Source: Paracoccus sulfuroxidans
GTDB lineage: Bacteria > Pseudomonadota > Alphaproteobacteria > Rhodobacterales > Rhodobacteraceae
Direction of reading: 5' to 3'
DNA: 64,000 bases
Assembly: GCF_007830335.1 (NCBI RefSeq)
Contig: NZ_VLKU01000001.1
Location: 434,001-498,000 of the forward strand
Shown here: piece by piece, positions 50,335 to 59,644 of the stretch
Layout: each line of letters starts with the position of its first letter
Numbering within the stretch: position 1 is the stretch's first letter
Program-made: the position numbers and the translations under genes
The notes under the pieces: generated by a model
Seen by the model: the letters and a program-made list of their open reading frames with translations, nothing else
What the model was told of the DNA's origin: nothing
Database searches by the model: none

Positions 50335-51228
50335 ATGCTGCCCGTCCATCCCGCGCTTTCGGATGTGGTGGTGACCGGCATCCTGCGCGATCTGCCGGAT
50401 CGGGCGGTCTATGCCGTCGACCATCAGGGACGCCCGGCCTTCCTGAAACTGTTCCGCCAGCCGGACAGCGACCGCAAGGTCCAGCGTATGCAGGCCAATC
50501 TACAGGCCTCGGCCGAGCGGCTGGGGCAAAGCCGCAATGCCGTCGCCCTGCCCCTGCTGGCCCTGCCCGAGATTGGTGCCGTTCTGCTGGAACGCGCGAC
50601 GGGTGAGGCGCTGTCGGTGCATCTGGCGGGCGCTGGCCCGGCGCGGCGCGCGACGCTGATTGCGCGGGCGGGCGAGTGGCTGTCCGCGCTGACGCCCGAC
50701 CGCCAGCGCAGCGGCTTCAGCCCGCGCTTCTGGCTGCAATCCCTGATCCGGCGACGGCAGGAGGCCGTGCCGGGCGATTGGCTCGATGCCCCGCTGATCG
50801 ACGGCCATCTGGCCCGGATGCGGCAGATGCTGCCGCAACTGCGCACCTGTCAGGTCGAGCGTGCGGCGATCCACGGCGATTTCACCCCCGACAACCTGTT
50901 TCTGGATGACAGCATCCCGCCCGATGGCCGCCTTTGCGCCATCGACATGCAGGGTGAAACCGTCCTGCCGGTGGCGCGGGACGTGGCGCGCATGCTCGTC
51001 TGGCTGGAAAGCCGACGCGAGCGCCCCGCGGGCCAAACCACCGATGGCATCGCGACGGCAGATTACCTCGCGCTGACCTCGGTGCCGGGGCTGCTCGCCA
51101 CGGATCAGCAGCCGATCCTGCGCTTCATGATCGGCGAGTTGATGGCCGCCTACTATCTGGATGCCAGCCGCCAGCCCTCGCGCCGCGCGGCACTGGCCCG
51201 CGCGATGACTGATTGGGCGCGAGGCTAG
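50335..51228 (+). CDS. aminoglycoside phosphotransferase-family kinase
   Basis: A 297-residue protein kinase-like fold: AFLKLFRQPDSDRKVQRM (ATP lysine), catalytic IHGDFTPDNLFLDD (about 180-193) and the metal loop AIDMQGETV. It resembles APH/choline-kinase enzymes, but the substrate is unknown and antibiotic modification is not implied. It is probably co-transcribed with mazG and overlaps the convergent dusA by four bases. Confidence 0.8.
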   Translation: MLPVHPALSDVVVTGILRDLPDRAVYAVDHQGRPAFLKLFRQPDSDRKVQRMQANLQASAERLGQSRNAVALPLLALPEIGAVLLERATGEALSVHLAGAGPARRATLIARAGEWLSALTPDRQRSGFSPRFWLQSLIRRRQEAVPGDWLDAPLIDGHLARMRQMLPQLRTCQVERAAIHGDFTPDNLFLDDSIPPDGRLCAIDMQGETVLPVARDVARMLVWLESRRERPAGQTTDGIATADYLALTSVPGLLATDQQPILRFMIGELMAAYYLDASRQPSRRAALARAMTDWARG

Positions 51229-52223
51229 GCCGCGACCGGCTGGTCGACGGCCTCCATGGCCAGATCATAGACCGCCAGCGCCTCGGCAACAGTCTCAGCC
51301 CGCGACGCCCCTTCAGAGAGGATGCGACGCCAGCCCCTTGCCCCCGGCTGGCCGTGAAACAGGCCCAGCATATGTCGCGTGAACTGGTGCAGCCTGCCGC
51401 CGCTTTGCAGATGCGCCTCGATCACCGGGCGCATCGCCCGCGCGGCCTCGATGGGCGTTTGGAACGGGGGCTCTTCGCCCCAAAGCCGGTCGGCCTCGCC
51501 CAGAATGCCCCAGGGCTGGTGATAGGCCGCGCGCCCGACCATCACCCCATCCATCAGGGGCAGATGCGCGCGCACCTCCTCCATGCTGGCGATGCCGCCG
51601 TTGATCGACAGGTGCAGGTCGGGGAAATCCTGCTTCATGCGGTGCACAAGCGGATAGTCCAGAGGCGGGATTTCCCGGTTTTCCTTGGGCGACAGCCCCT
51701 GCAGCCAGGCCTTGCGGGCGTGAATGGTCAGGCGACGAACGCCCGCGTCCCGCATGCGCGCGATGAAGGCGGGCAGCACCTCTTCGGGGGTCTGGTCATC
51801 GACGCCGATGCGGCATTTCACCGTCACCTCGACCGGGCTGGCGACGATCATCGCCGTCACGCATTCGGCCACCAGTTCGGGGCGAGTCATCAGCACCGCA
51901 CCGAAACAGCCCGATTGCACGCGGTCGCTGGGGCAGCCGATGTTGAGGTTGATCTCATCATAGGCCCAGTCTGCGGCGACGCGCGTGGCCTCGGCCAGCA
52001 GCGCGGGCTCGGACCCGCCCAGTTGCAGCGCCACCGGGTGATCGCCCGCGTCATAATCCAGAAGCTTCGCCCGGTCGCCATGCACGACGGCAGGCGCAGT
52101 CACCATCTCGGTGTAAAGCAGGGCCCGGCGTGACAGCATGCGGTGAAAGACGCGGCAGTTGCGGTCGGTCCAGTCCATCATTGGCGCGACAGACAAAAGG
52201 GCAGGATCAAGGGGCTGGGACAT
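51225..52223 (-). CDS. dusA: tRNA-dihydrouridine(20/20a) synthase
   Basis: A 332-residue FMN TIM-barrel: SVAPMMDWTDRNCRVFHRML, LQLGGSEPALLAEA, EINLNIGCPSDRVQSGCFGA with the catalytic cysteine region, VKCRIGVDD and the C-terminal helical domain RHMLGLFHGQPGAR. It reduces U20/U20a in tRNA. It stands divergent from the AbrB-like gene, 135 bases apart. Confidence 0.94.
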   Translation of the reverse strand: MSQPLDPALLSVAPMMDWTDRNCRVFHRMLSRRALLYTEMVTAPAVVHGDRAKLLDYDAGDHPVALQLGGSEPALLAEATRVAADWAYDEINLNIGCPSDRVQSGCFGAVLMTRPELVAECVTAMIVASPVEVTVKCRIGVDDQTPEEVLPAFIARMRDAGVRRLTIHARKAWLQGLSPKENREIPPLDYPLVHRMKQDFPDLHLSINGGIASMEEVRAHLPLMDGVMVGRAAYHQPWGILGEADRLWGEEPPFQTPIEAARAMRPVIEAHLQSGGRLHQFTRHMLGLFHGQPGARGWRRILSEGASRAETVAEALAVYDLAMEAVDQPVAA

Positions 52224-52358
52224 GGGATCGGCTGGCCCCGTCGGGCCGCATCAGGGAAGGGAAGCCGCAGCCATACAGCAGTTCGGGCAAAAGCGCGAGA
52301 CCTCGCTTTCGCGGTCGCCTCTGCCGCGTGACTTGCGTAAGAACGGCCTCGGATCTGG

Positions 52359-53405
52359 ATGAAAAGCCCCAACATGTCGCCGACCGCCCGTCGCCTTCTG
52401 ACCTTTGCCCTCGCCGCTGCGGGGGGTGCGCTGTTTCTGGCGCTGCACCTGCCTTTGCCGATGCTGCTGGGGCCGATGCTGGCCTGCCTGCTGGCCTCGC
52501 TTGCGGGCGCGCCGCTGATGGGCGCGGGGAAGCTCGGCATCTTCATGCGCACCTTTCTTGGTGTCGCGGTCGGGTCCTCGATCACGCCCGAGGTCGTCTC
52601 GCAACTGCCCGACATCGCGGTCTCGCTGGTCTTCGTGCCGCTGTTCATCCTGCTGATCGCACTGGTCGGCTATCCGCTGTTTCGCCGGGTCTTCGGCTTT
52701 GACCACGCCACCGCCTGGTATGCGGCCATGCCGGGCGGGCTGCAGGACATGCTGGTCTTTGGCGAGGAAGCGGGTGGCGACATCCGGGCGCTGTCGCTGA
52801 TCCATGCGACGCGCGTGCTGGTGATCGTCACCGTCGCGCCGGTGGTGATGGGCTGGTACTGGCAGGTCGATCTGTCACAGCCGCCCGGCGCGCCGATCTC
52901 GGCCGCGGACTGGCGCGACATGGTGCTGATGGTCGCCTGCGGCTTCTTCGGCTGGCGCATCGCCGAGAGGTTGGGCCTGTTCGGAGCCTCGATCCTGGGG
53001 CCGATGGTGCTGACGGCGATCCTGTCGCTGGCGGGCGTCGTCGACCACCGCCCCCCGGCCGAGGTCATCCAGGCCGCGCAATTCTTCATTGGCATCGCCG
53101 TGGGCGTCAAATATGCGGGCATCACCTGGCAGGAGCTGCGCATCGACGTGACGGCGGGGCTGGCCTATTCGCTGCTTTTGGCGCTGATCAGCCTGATCTT
53201 CATTGAGGGCATCGTCCTGCTGGGCCTGGCGCCCGCGCTCGACGCCTTTCTGGCCTTCCTTCCCGGCGGTCAGGCAGAGATGGTCGTCATCGCCATCATC
53301 GCTGGGGCCGATCTGGCCTATGTGGTCAGCCACCACCTGCTGCGGATCAGTCTGGTCATCACGCTGTCGCCTCTCGCCTCACGGGTTCTGGACCGCAGGC
53401 GCTAG
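52359..53405 (+). CDS. AbrB-type duplicated membrane protein (putative regulator/transporter)
   Basis: A 348-residue protein with about ten membrane helices in two repeats: LHLPLPMLLGPMLACLLASL and LGLFGASILGPMVLTAILSL. It belongs to the AbrB-duplication family, sometimes called ammonia monooxygenase by error. The biochemical function is not known. ATG 52359 was chosen; a start six codons later (MSPTARR) is possible. Its stop overlaps the convergent amidase by four bases. Confidence 0.85.
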   Translation: MKSPNMSPTARRLLTFALAAAGGALFLALHLPLPMLLGPMLACLLASLAGAPLMGAGKLGIFMRTFLGVAVGSSITPEVVSQLPDIAVSLVFVPLFILLIALVGYPLFRRVFGFDHATAWYAAMPGGLQDMLVFGEEAGGDIRALSLIHATRVLVIVTVAPVVMGWYWQVDLSQPPGAPISAADWRDMVLMVACGFFGWRIAERLGLFGASILGPMVLTAILSLAGVVDHRPPAEVIQAAQFFIGIAVGVKYAGITWQELRIDVTAGLAYSLLLALISLIFIEGIVLLGLAPALDAFLAFLPGGQAEMVVIAIIAGADLAYVVSHHLLRISLVITLSPLASRVLDRRR

Positions 53406-54697
53406 GCGGCCAGCAGGCTCTCGACCCCTTGCGCGACCGCCAGCAGATGCCGGTCCGTCCCGCCCCGCGCCATCAGCATCAGCCCGACCGGCAGGCCCGC
53501 GACCGGCAAGGGCAGAGAGACCGCCGTCAGGTCGAACTGGTTCGCGATCTGGCAGTTGCGCAGCAGCAGCCATTCGACGGCGGCGGCAAAATCCTCGTCA
53601 CGTTCAAGGTCGCGGATCAGCGGGGCGGTGATCGGCACCGTCGGCATCAGCACCGCGTCGACATTCCGCAGCCGCGCGTCCATCTGCGCGATCAGTTGGG
53701 CGCATTGATCCAGCATCCAGTCATAATGCGCGGCGGGATAGTCCAGCCGCCGCGCCAGCCATTTCGCGATCCGCGATTGCGCGACCGCGCCCTCGTCACG
53801 GAGCCAATGCGCGTGGATGCGCGCGGCCTCGATGGCTGCGAATGAGGCATCGGCGGTCACCTCCAGCATCCGGGCCAGCAGATCGTCGATGGGGCAGTCG
53901 ATGAAGGTCGCGCCCGCTTCGCGCAGGCGCGCGCAGGCCGCGTGAAAGGCGCGGGCCACGGCGGGCTCCATGCCCTCGGTCAGACGGGCGGGCGGCAGGG
54001 CCAGACGCATCGCGCCGGCTGGGACAGACAGCAGCGGCGCGGGATCATCGGCCGCCAGCACGGCATCGGTCGCGGCCAGCTCGGCCACGCTGCGTGCCAG
54101 TGGGCCCAGCGAGTCAAGCTGCGGGGCCAGCGGGAAACACCCCTCCAGCGGGACGCGCCGCGCGGTCGGCTTAAACCCCGCCACCCCGTTCAGCGCCGCC
54201 GGAATCCGGATCGAGCCGCCGGTGTCCGAGCCGATGGCGATGTCACAAACGCCCAGACCCACTGCGACGCCTGCGCCCGAGGATGACCCGCCGGGGATGC
54301 GCAGCGGATCGCGGGCGTTGCCGGGCGTGCCGAAATGCGAATTGATGCCGTCGCAGGTAAAGCAATACTCATCGAGCACGGTCTTGCCGATCACCACGGC
54401 CCCGGCGGCACGCAGCCGCGCGACCACCGGCGCATCCGCAGCCACGCGGGGCGTTTCGCCGCGCTGGCCCGATCCGGCGAGGCTCTGCTCTCCCCTGACG
54501 TCCAGAATATCCTTGACCGAGACCAGCTTGCCATCCAGCGGCCCCAGCGTTTCCCCGGCAGCGTGACGGCGGTCCGATGCCTCGGCCTCGGCCAGCGCCG
54601 AGGCGGTCATGACCACCCGGAACGCGCGCGCAGGCCCGTCGGGGTCCTGCAAATCCTGCAGCTTCTCTTGCAGTCGGGCTGTCACCGCTTTGGTCAT
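53402..54697 (-). CDS. amidase (amidase-signature family)
   Basis: A 431-residue amidase: catalytic Lys in LVSVKDILDVRG (about 73-84), the Ser-rich signature PGGSSSGAGVAVGLG and the nucleophile in IGSDTGGSIRIPA. The length is normal. It hydrolyses an amide, but substrate assignment within this family needs more than sequence. The start at ATG 54697 follows GGAAGGCC; frames open further upstream but into non-family sequence. Confidence 0.88.
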   Translation of the reverse strand: MTKAVTARLQEKLQDLQDPDGPARAFRVVMTASALAEAEASDRRHAAGETLGPLDGKLVSVKDILDVRGEQSLAGSGQRGETPRVAADAPVVARLRAAGAVVIGKTVLDEYCFTCDGINSHFGTPGNARDPLRIPGGSSSGAGVAVGLGVCDIAIGSDTGGSIRIPAALNGVAGFKPTARRVPLEGCFPLAPQLDSLGPLARSVAELAATDAVLAADDPAPLLSVPAGAMRLALPPARLTEGMEPAVARAFHAACARLREAGATFIDCPIDDLLARMLEVTADASFAAIEAARIHAHWLRDEGAVAQSRIAKWLARRLDYPAAHYDWMLDQCAQLIAQMDARLRNVDAVLMPTVPITAPLIRDLERDEDFAAAVEWLLLRNCQIANQFDLTAVSLPLPVAGLPVGLMLMARGGTDRHLLAVAQGVESLLAA

Positions 54698-54955
54698 CCT
54701 GAGGCCTTCCCTTCCAACTCCGGCCCGAGTGATCCGCACAAGCCTGTGAAGGGTCAAGCCGCCGTCATGCAATTCGCCGCCTGCCACGCGAAGTCGAAGC
54801 TTGATAGCGCCGGACTTTCGTGGAAGCATTCCGGGGGAATTCTTGTCGCATCGCGGACTGGTGGCGCTGTGCTTCTCTGGACCAGATTCGGGGTTGTACA
54901 TCGCTGATCAAGCTGATGTTAACGCCCAAAGGCCGCAGCTATCCGGAGTACGTCC

Positions 54956-56362
54956 ATGTCCGCGCTTTCGCGCCACATCGCTCTTACCTTGTGCCTGCCG
55001 ATCTCGGCGCTCTTGCTTGGCACCACCGCAGCACTTGCCCAGCAGCAGGACGCGCCGCCGCCGGTGGTCACGGTCGTGACCCTGCATGCCGAAGAGGTGC
55101 CGATCACCACCACCCTGCCCGGCCGCGTTCTGGCCTCAGCCGAGGCCGAGGTGCGCCCGCAGGTCAATGGCATCGTGAATGAGCGGCTGTTCGATGAAGG
55201 CAGCCGGGTCAGGGTCGGCGATCCGCTGTTCCGCATTGATCCCACGACCTATCAGGCGGCGGTCGCGCAGGCCGAGGCCGGGCTGGCGCGCGCCAAGGCC
55301 GAAGCCGCTGCCGCCGAGCGTGAGGCCCAGCGGGTCGGCGCGCTTCTGGACCGCCGCGTCAGCAGCGAGCAGGCCTCGGACAATGCCATCGCCGCGCGCG
55401 ACTCGGCGGTTGCAGCGGTCAAGGTGGCCGAAGCGCAGCTGCAGACCGCGCAGATTGAACTCGACCGCACCACCATCCGCGCCGAGCTGGAAGGCGAGAT
55501 CGGCCTCTCGCAGGTCAGCCAGGGCGCGCTGGTCACCGCCGGTCAGGCCACTCCGCTGGCCGTGATCCGCAGTCTGGACCCGATCCATGTCGACGTGACG
55601 CAATCGGCAGCCGAGATCATCCGCTTCCGCCGCGATATGGCCGCAGGCGGCGACAAGACGCGCGCGAATGGCAAGGTCACGCTGCGGCTGGCCGATGGCA
55701 GCGATTACAGCCATGAAGGCAAGCTGACCGCAGCCGAACCTTATGTGAATGAGACGACCGGCGTGGTCACGCTGCGGCTGGAGTTCGACAACCCCGACGC
55801 CATCCTGCTGCCGGGCATGTATGTGCAGGCCGTGGTCGAGCAGACCATCGCCAAGGACGTGATCCTGGCCCCGCAAGAGGGCGTCAGCCGCGACCGTCGC
55901 GGCCAGCCCATCGCGCTGGTCGTGAACGCCCAGAACCAGGTCGAGGAACGGCAACTGACCGTCCTGCAAGACCATGGCAACACCTGGGTTGTTTCGGAAG
56001 GTCTCAATGACGGCGACCGCATCGTGGTCGAAGGCGTCCAGCGCATCGGCGCGGGCATGCCCGTCACACCCGAGGAACGCGGCGCGGCCCCGGCAGCGGG
56101 CGCTGAAGGCGCGGCTCCGGCTGATGCGACCGCTCCTGCGGAAGGTGAAGCCCCTGCGGAGGGTGCAGCCCCTGCAGAAGGCGCGGCTCCGACCGAAGGT
56201 GCCGCTCCAGCAGAAGGTGGGGCCGCAGAGGCGGCCCCCGCGGGCGAAGCTCCGGCAGATGCGGCCGCATCGCCTGGTGCTCCGGCAGCTGAAGCCCCCG
56301 CACCCGATACCCCGACCGAGGCCGCCCCTGCGGATGGCCAACCCGACAACGCCACCAACTGA
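54956..56362 (+). CDS. RND efflux periplasmic adaptor (second system), with Ala/Pro/Glu repeat tail
   Basis: A 468-residue AcrA-type membrane-fusion protein: signal peptide (about 1-28, cleavage after ALA), lipoyl halves VRPQVNGIVNERLFDEGSRV and RAELEGEIGLSQVSQGALV, hairpin, beta-barrel and membrane-proximal domain ending near 375. Residues 376-468 are a low-complexity tail of PAEGAA/APAEG repeats not usual for AcrA. The RND pump gene follows 25 bases later. The 258 bases upstream show no divergent TetR-type repressor, so control lies elsewhere, possibly with the downstream two-component pair. Confidence 0.92.
   Translation: MSALSRHIALTLCLPISALLLGTTAALAQQQDAPPPVVTVVTLHAEEVPITTTLPGRVLASAEAEVRPQVNGIVNERLFDEGSRVRVGDPLFRIDPTTYQAAVAQAEAGLARAKAEAAAAEREAQRVGALLDRRVSSEQASDNAIAARDSAVAAVKVAEAQLQTAQIELDRTTIRAELEGEIGLSQVSQGALVTAGQATPLAVIRSLDPIHVDVTQSAAEIIRFRRDMAAGGDKTRANGKVTLRLADGSDYSHEGKLTAAEPYVNETTGVVTLRLEFDNPDAILLPGMYVQAVVEQTIAKDVILAPQEGVSRDRRGQPIALVVNAQNQVEERQLTVLQDHGNTWVVSEGLNDGDRIVVEGVQRIGAGMPVTPEERGAAPAAGAEGAAPADATAPAEGEAPAEGAAPAEGAAPTEGAAPAEGGAAEAAPAGEAPADAAASPGAPAAEAPAPDTPTEAAPADGQPDNATN
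56081..56359 (+). repeat. tandem PAEGAA-type coding repeat in the adaptor C-terminus
   Basis: Residues 376-468 repeat a six- to seven-residue unit (PAEGAA, PTEGAA, PAEGEA) about six to eight times before drifting into Ala/Pro/Asp-rich sequence. The DNA carries matching near-repeats of about 18 bases, so recent slippage is plausible. Confidence 0.8.
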
Positions 56363-56387
56363 ACCGACCGATTGAAAAGAGTAGCTC

Positions 56388-59300
56388 ATGGCACGCTTCT
56401 TCATTGACCGTCCGGTCTTCGCCTGGGTGATCTCGATCCTGATCATGGGTCTTGGTCTTCTGGCGATCCGAACCCTTCCGGTCGCGCAGTACCCGCAGAT
56501 CGCCCCGCCCTCGGTGTCGATCCGGGCCGTCTATCCCGGCGCCTCGGCCGAAACCGTCGCCAATACCGTCACGCAGGTCATCGAACAGCAGATGACCGGC
56601 CTCGACGGGCTGCGATATTTCAGCTCAAGCTCCAGCTCGGCGGGGATGTCGACAACCACCCTGACCTTTGAGACCGGCACGGATGCCGATATCGCGCAGG
56701 TGCAGGTGCAGAACAAACTGGCGCAAGCCACGGCGCTTCTGCCCGAACCCGTACAGCGGCAGGGCGTGACGGTTGAGAAATCGGCCTCGGGCTTTCTCAT
56801 GGTCATCGCGCTCATCTCGGAAGATGGCCGCTATGAAGAGGTCGACCTGGCCGACTACATGATCTCGAATATGCTGAATGACCTCAGCCGGATCGAGGGC
56901 GTGGGCAGCGTGCAGGTCTTCGGCGGCCAATATGCCATGCGCATCTGGCTGGACCCGTCGAAACTGGCCGCCTATGAGCTGACGCCCGGCGATGTCGTCG
57001 CGGCGGTGTCGTCCGAGAACGCGCAGATTTCGGCCGGGGCCTTCGGCAGCGAGCCTGCCGTCGATGGCCAGATGCTGAACGCCACGATCACCGCGCAATC
57101 GCTGCTGTCGACGACGCAGGATTTCGAACAGATCGTGCTGCGCGCCGAACCCGATGGCGGCTTGATCCTGCTGAAGGACGTCGCCCGGGTCGAGATCGGG
57201 GCCGAGGATTATTCGATCGAGGCGCGCTATAACGGCAAGCCCTCCTCGGGCATGGCGATCAGCCTGGCCTCGGGCGCGAACTCGCTGGATACGGCAGAGC
57301 GGGTAAAAGAGCGGATGCAGGAATTCGCCCGCTTCTTCCCCGAAGGCATGACCTATGTCATCCCCTTCGACACCACGCCTTTCGTGCTGATCTCGATTGA
57401 ATCGGTGGTCAAGACGCTGATCGAGGCCATCGTGCTGGTCTTCTTCGTGATGCTGCTGTTCCTGCAGAACTGGCGCGCGACGCTGATCCCGACGCTGGCG
57501 GTGCCGGTCGTCATCCTGGGCACCTTCGGCATTCTGGCGGCCTTCGGCTTCACCATCAACACGCTGACCATGCTGGCCATGGTGCTGGCCATCGGCCTGC
57601 TTGTCGATGACGCCATCGTCGTCGTGGAAAACGTCGAGCGGATCATGGAGGAAGAGGGGCTTTCGCCCCTTGAGGCCACGCGCAAATCCATGGACCAGAT
57701 CACCGGCGCGCTGATCGGGATTGCGCTGGTTCTTTCGGCGGTTTTCGTGCCGATGGCCTTCTTCGGCGGCTCGACCGGGGTGATCTATAAACAGTTCGCC
57801 ATCACCATTGCGTCCGCCATGGGCCTGTCGGTGGTGGTCGCGCTGTCGCTGACGCCCGCGCTTTGCGCCACGCTGCTGAAAAACACCCATACCGACAAGA
57901 AGCGCGGCTTCTTCGGCCCGTTTAACCGCTTCTTCGACTGGCTGATCCATGGCTATGGCAACACGGTCAAATGGATCGTGCACCGGCCCTTGCGGATGCT
58001 GCTGATCTATCTGGGCCTTGGGGCGGTCATGGTGCTGCTCTTCGTGCGCACGCCCACGGGCTTTCTGCCCGATGAGGATCAGGGCATCATGTTCGTGCTG
58101 ATCCAGGGGCCGACCGGTGCCACGACCGAGCGCACCAGCGCCGTCGTCTCGCAGGTGCAGAAGTATTTCGCCGAGGCCGAGCAAGAGAATGTCGACTCCT
58201 TCTTCGGCGTGACCGGCTTCAGCTTCGCCGGTCAGGGCCAGAACATGGGCATCGCCTTCGTGCGTCTGAAGGACTGGAAAGAGCGAACGCGGCCGGACCA
58301 GTCCGTGCAGGCCATCGCCGGGCGGGCCTTCGGCGCGCTCAGCCAGATCCGCGATGCGATGGTGTTCCCGATCGTGCCACCCTCGGTCATCGAGCTGGGC
58401 AACGTCTCGGGCTTTGACTTCTATGTGCAGGCCCGCGGCGGCCAGTCGCATGAGCAGTTGCTCGACGCGCGCAACCAGATGCTGGGCATGGCCGCGCAGG
58501 ATGACCGGATCGCCTCGGCCCGTCCGAACGGGCTTGAGGATGCGTCGCAGTACCGGCTGGACATCGACTGGCGCAAGGCCGGGGCGATGGGCGTGTCGGC
58601 GACCGATGTGGGCTCGCTGCTGTCGGTGGCCTGGGCCGGGCGCTATGTGAACGACTTCATCGACCGGGGCCGCATCAAGCGGGTCTATGTGCAGGGTGAG
58701 CCCTCGTCACGCGCCGTGCCGACCGATATCGACCGCTGGCGCGTGCGCAACAGCTCTGGCGGGCTGGTGCCCTTCTCGAACTTCGCGGACGGGGTCTGGA
58801 GCTTCGGCCCGCAGGGTCTGGACCGCTACAACGGCGTGCCCTCGATGCAGATCCAGGGCAGCCCCGCGCCCGGCGTCTCATCCGGTGAAGGGATGGCCGC
58901 GATCAACGAGCTTGCCGCCAATCTGCCCCCCGGCTTCAACGTCGCCTGGACCGGCCTCTCGCTGGAGGAACAGCAGGCGGGGAACCAGACCACGCTGCTT
59001 TACACGCTGTCGCTGGCGGTCGTCTTCCTGTGTCTGGCCGCGCTTTACGAAAGCTGGTCGATCCCCTTCGCGGTGATGCTGGCCATGCCGATCGGCGTGG
59101 TGGGCGCACTGACAGGGGCCTGGCTAGGCGGCTTCGACAACGGGGTCTTCTTCCAGGTGGGCCTGCTGACCGTCATCGGCCTGACCGGCAAGAACGCGAT
59201 CATGATCGTGGAGTTTGCCCGCGAACAGGTCGAGGCGGGGGCCGATCTTTACGACGGCGTCGTCGAGGCGGCACGTCAGCGTTTCCGCCCGATCCTGATG

Positions 59301-59510
59301 ACCTCGATGGCCTTCTCTCTGGGCGTGCTGCCGCTGGTGCTGTCGACCGGAGCGGGGGCCAACGGGCGCAACACCATCGGCTCGACCGTGCTGGGCGGGA
59401 CGATCTCGGCCACGGTGCTGGGGGTGCTGTTCGTGCCACTGTTCTTTGTGATCGTGCGCCGCGTGCTGGGGCGCACGCCCCTTCAGCGCACGCCCAGCGT
59501 CGCCAGCTGA
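56388..59510 (+). CDS. RND multidrug efflux permease, AcrB/HAE-1 type (second system)
   Basis: A 1040-residue pump of the AcrB/MexB class. TM1 is at about 10-28, followed by SIRAVYPGASAETVANTVTQ, the RND motif AIGLLVDDAIVVVENVERIM (about 402-421), FLQNWRATLIPTLAVPVV and the C-terminal NAIMIVEFAREQ, with the DD pair of TM4 present. It exports hydrophobic or amphiphilic compounds using the proton gradient. It follows the adaptor gene, and no outer-membrane factor is present. A rho-independent terminator lies just downstream. Confidence 0.94.
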   Translation: MARFFIDRPVFAWVISILIMGLGLLAIRTLPVAQYPQIAPPSVSIRAVYPGASAETVANTVTQVIEQQMTGLDGLRYFSSSSSSAGMSTTTLTFETGTDADIAQVQVQNKLAQATALLPEPVQRQGVTVEKSASGFLMVIALISEDGRYEEVDLADYMISNMLNDLSRIEGVGSVQVFGGQYAMRIWLDPSKLAAYELTPGDVVAAVSSENAQISAGAFGSEPAVDGQMLNATITAQSLLSTTQDFEQIVLRAEPDGGLILLKDVARVEIGAEDYSIEARYNGKPSSGMAISLASGANSLDTAERVKERMQEFARFFPEGMTYVIPFDTTPFVLISIESVVKTLIEAIVLVFFVMLLFLQNWRATLIPTLAVPVVILGTFGILAAFGFTINTLTMLAMVLAIGLLVDDAIVVVENVERIMEEEGLSPLEATRKSMDQITGALIGIALVLSAVFVPMAFFGGSTGVIYKQFAITIASAMGLSVVVALSLTPALCATLLKNTHTDKKRGFFGPFNRFFDWLIHGYGNTVKWIVHRPLRMLLIYLGLGAVMVLLFVRTPTGFLPDEDQGIMFVLIQGPTGATTERTSAVVSQVQKYFAEAEQENVDSFFGVTGFSFAGQGQNMGIAFVRLKDWKERTRPDQSVQAIAGRAFGALSQIRDAMVFPIVPPSVIELGNVSGFDFYVQARGGQSHEQLLDARNQMLGMAAQDDRIASARPNGLEDASQYRLDIDWRKAGAMGVSATDVGSLLSVAWAGRYVNDFIDRGRIKRVYVQGEPSSRAVPTDIDRWRVRNSSGGLVPFSNFADGVWSFGPQGLDRYNGVPSMQIQGSPAPGVSSGEGMAAINELAANLPPGFNVAWTGLSLEEQQAGNQTTLLYTLSLAVVFLCLAALYESWSIPFAVMLAMPIGVVGALTGAWLGGFDNGVFFQVGLLTVIGLTGKNAIMIVEFAREQVEAGADLYDGVVEAARQRFRPILMTSMAFSLGVLPLVLSTGAGANGRNTIGSTVLGGTISATVLGVLFVPLFFVIVRRVLGRTPLQRTPSVAS

Positions 59511-59531
59511 GGCCAAGAAGTCCTTGATCCC

Positions 59532-59566
59532 AAACCGGCGCGCGTCCCTGACCGCGCCGGTTTTTT
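59532..59566 (+). terminator. rho-independent terminator after the second RND operon
   Basis: AAACCGGCGCG (59532-59542) pairs with CGCGCCGGTTT (59553-59563) around a ten-base loop, followed by a run of six T (59561-59566). It lies 21 bases after the permease stop and separates it from the two-component genes. Confidence 0.85.
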
Positions 59567-59644
59567 CTGTCCCAAGGGCCCCCGCGCTTGAAGGGTCGCG
59601 GCCCCGCGCCTAACCTGACGCCAGCAACAAGGGACCTTTGCACA

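Noticed and set aside
50335..51228. Antibiotic resistance phosphotransferase
   Set aside because: The catalytic motif is generic to APH/choline-kinase-like folds, and the context (mazG, dusA) is housekeeping.
52359..53405. Ammonia monooxygenase
   Set aside because: The AbrB-duplication family is often mislabelled this way; no oxygenase metal motif is present.
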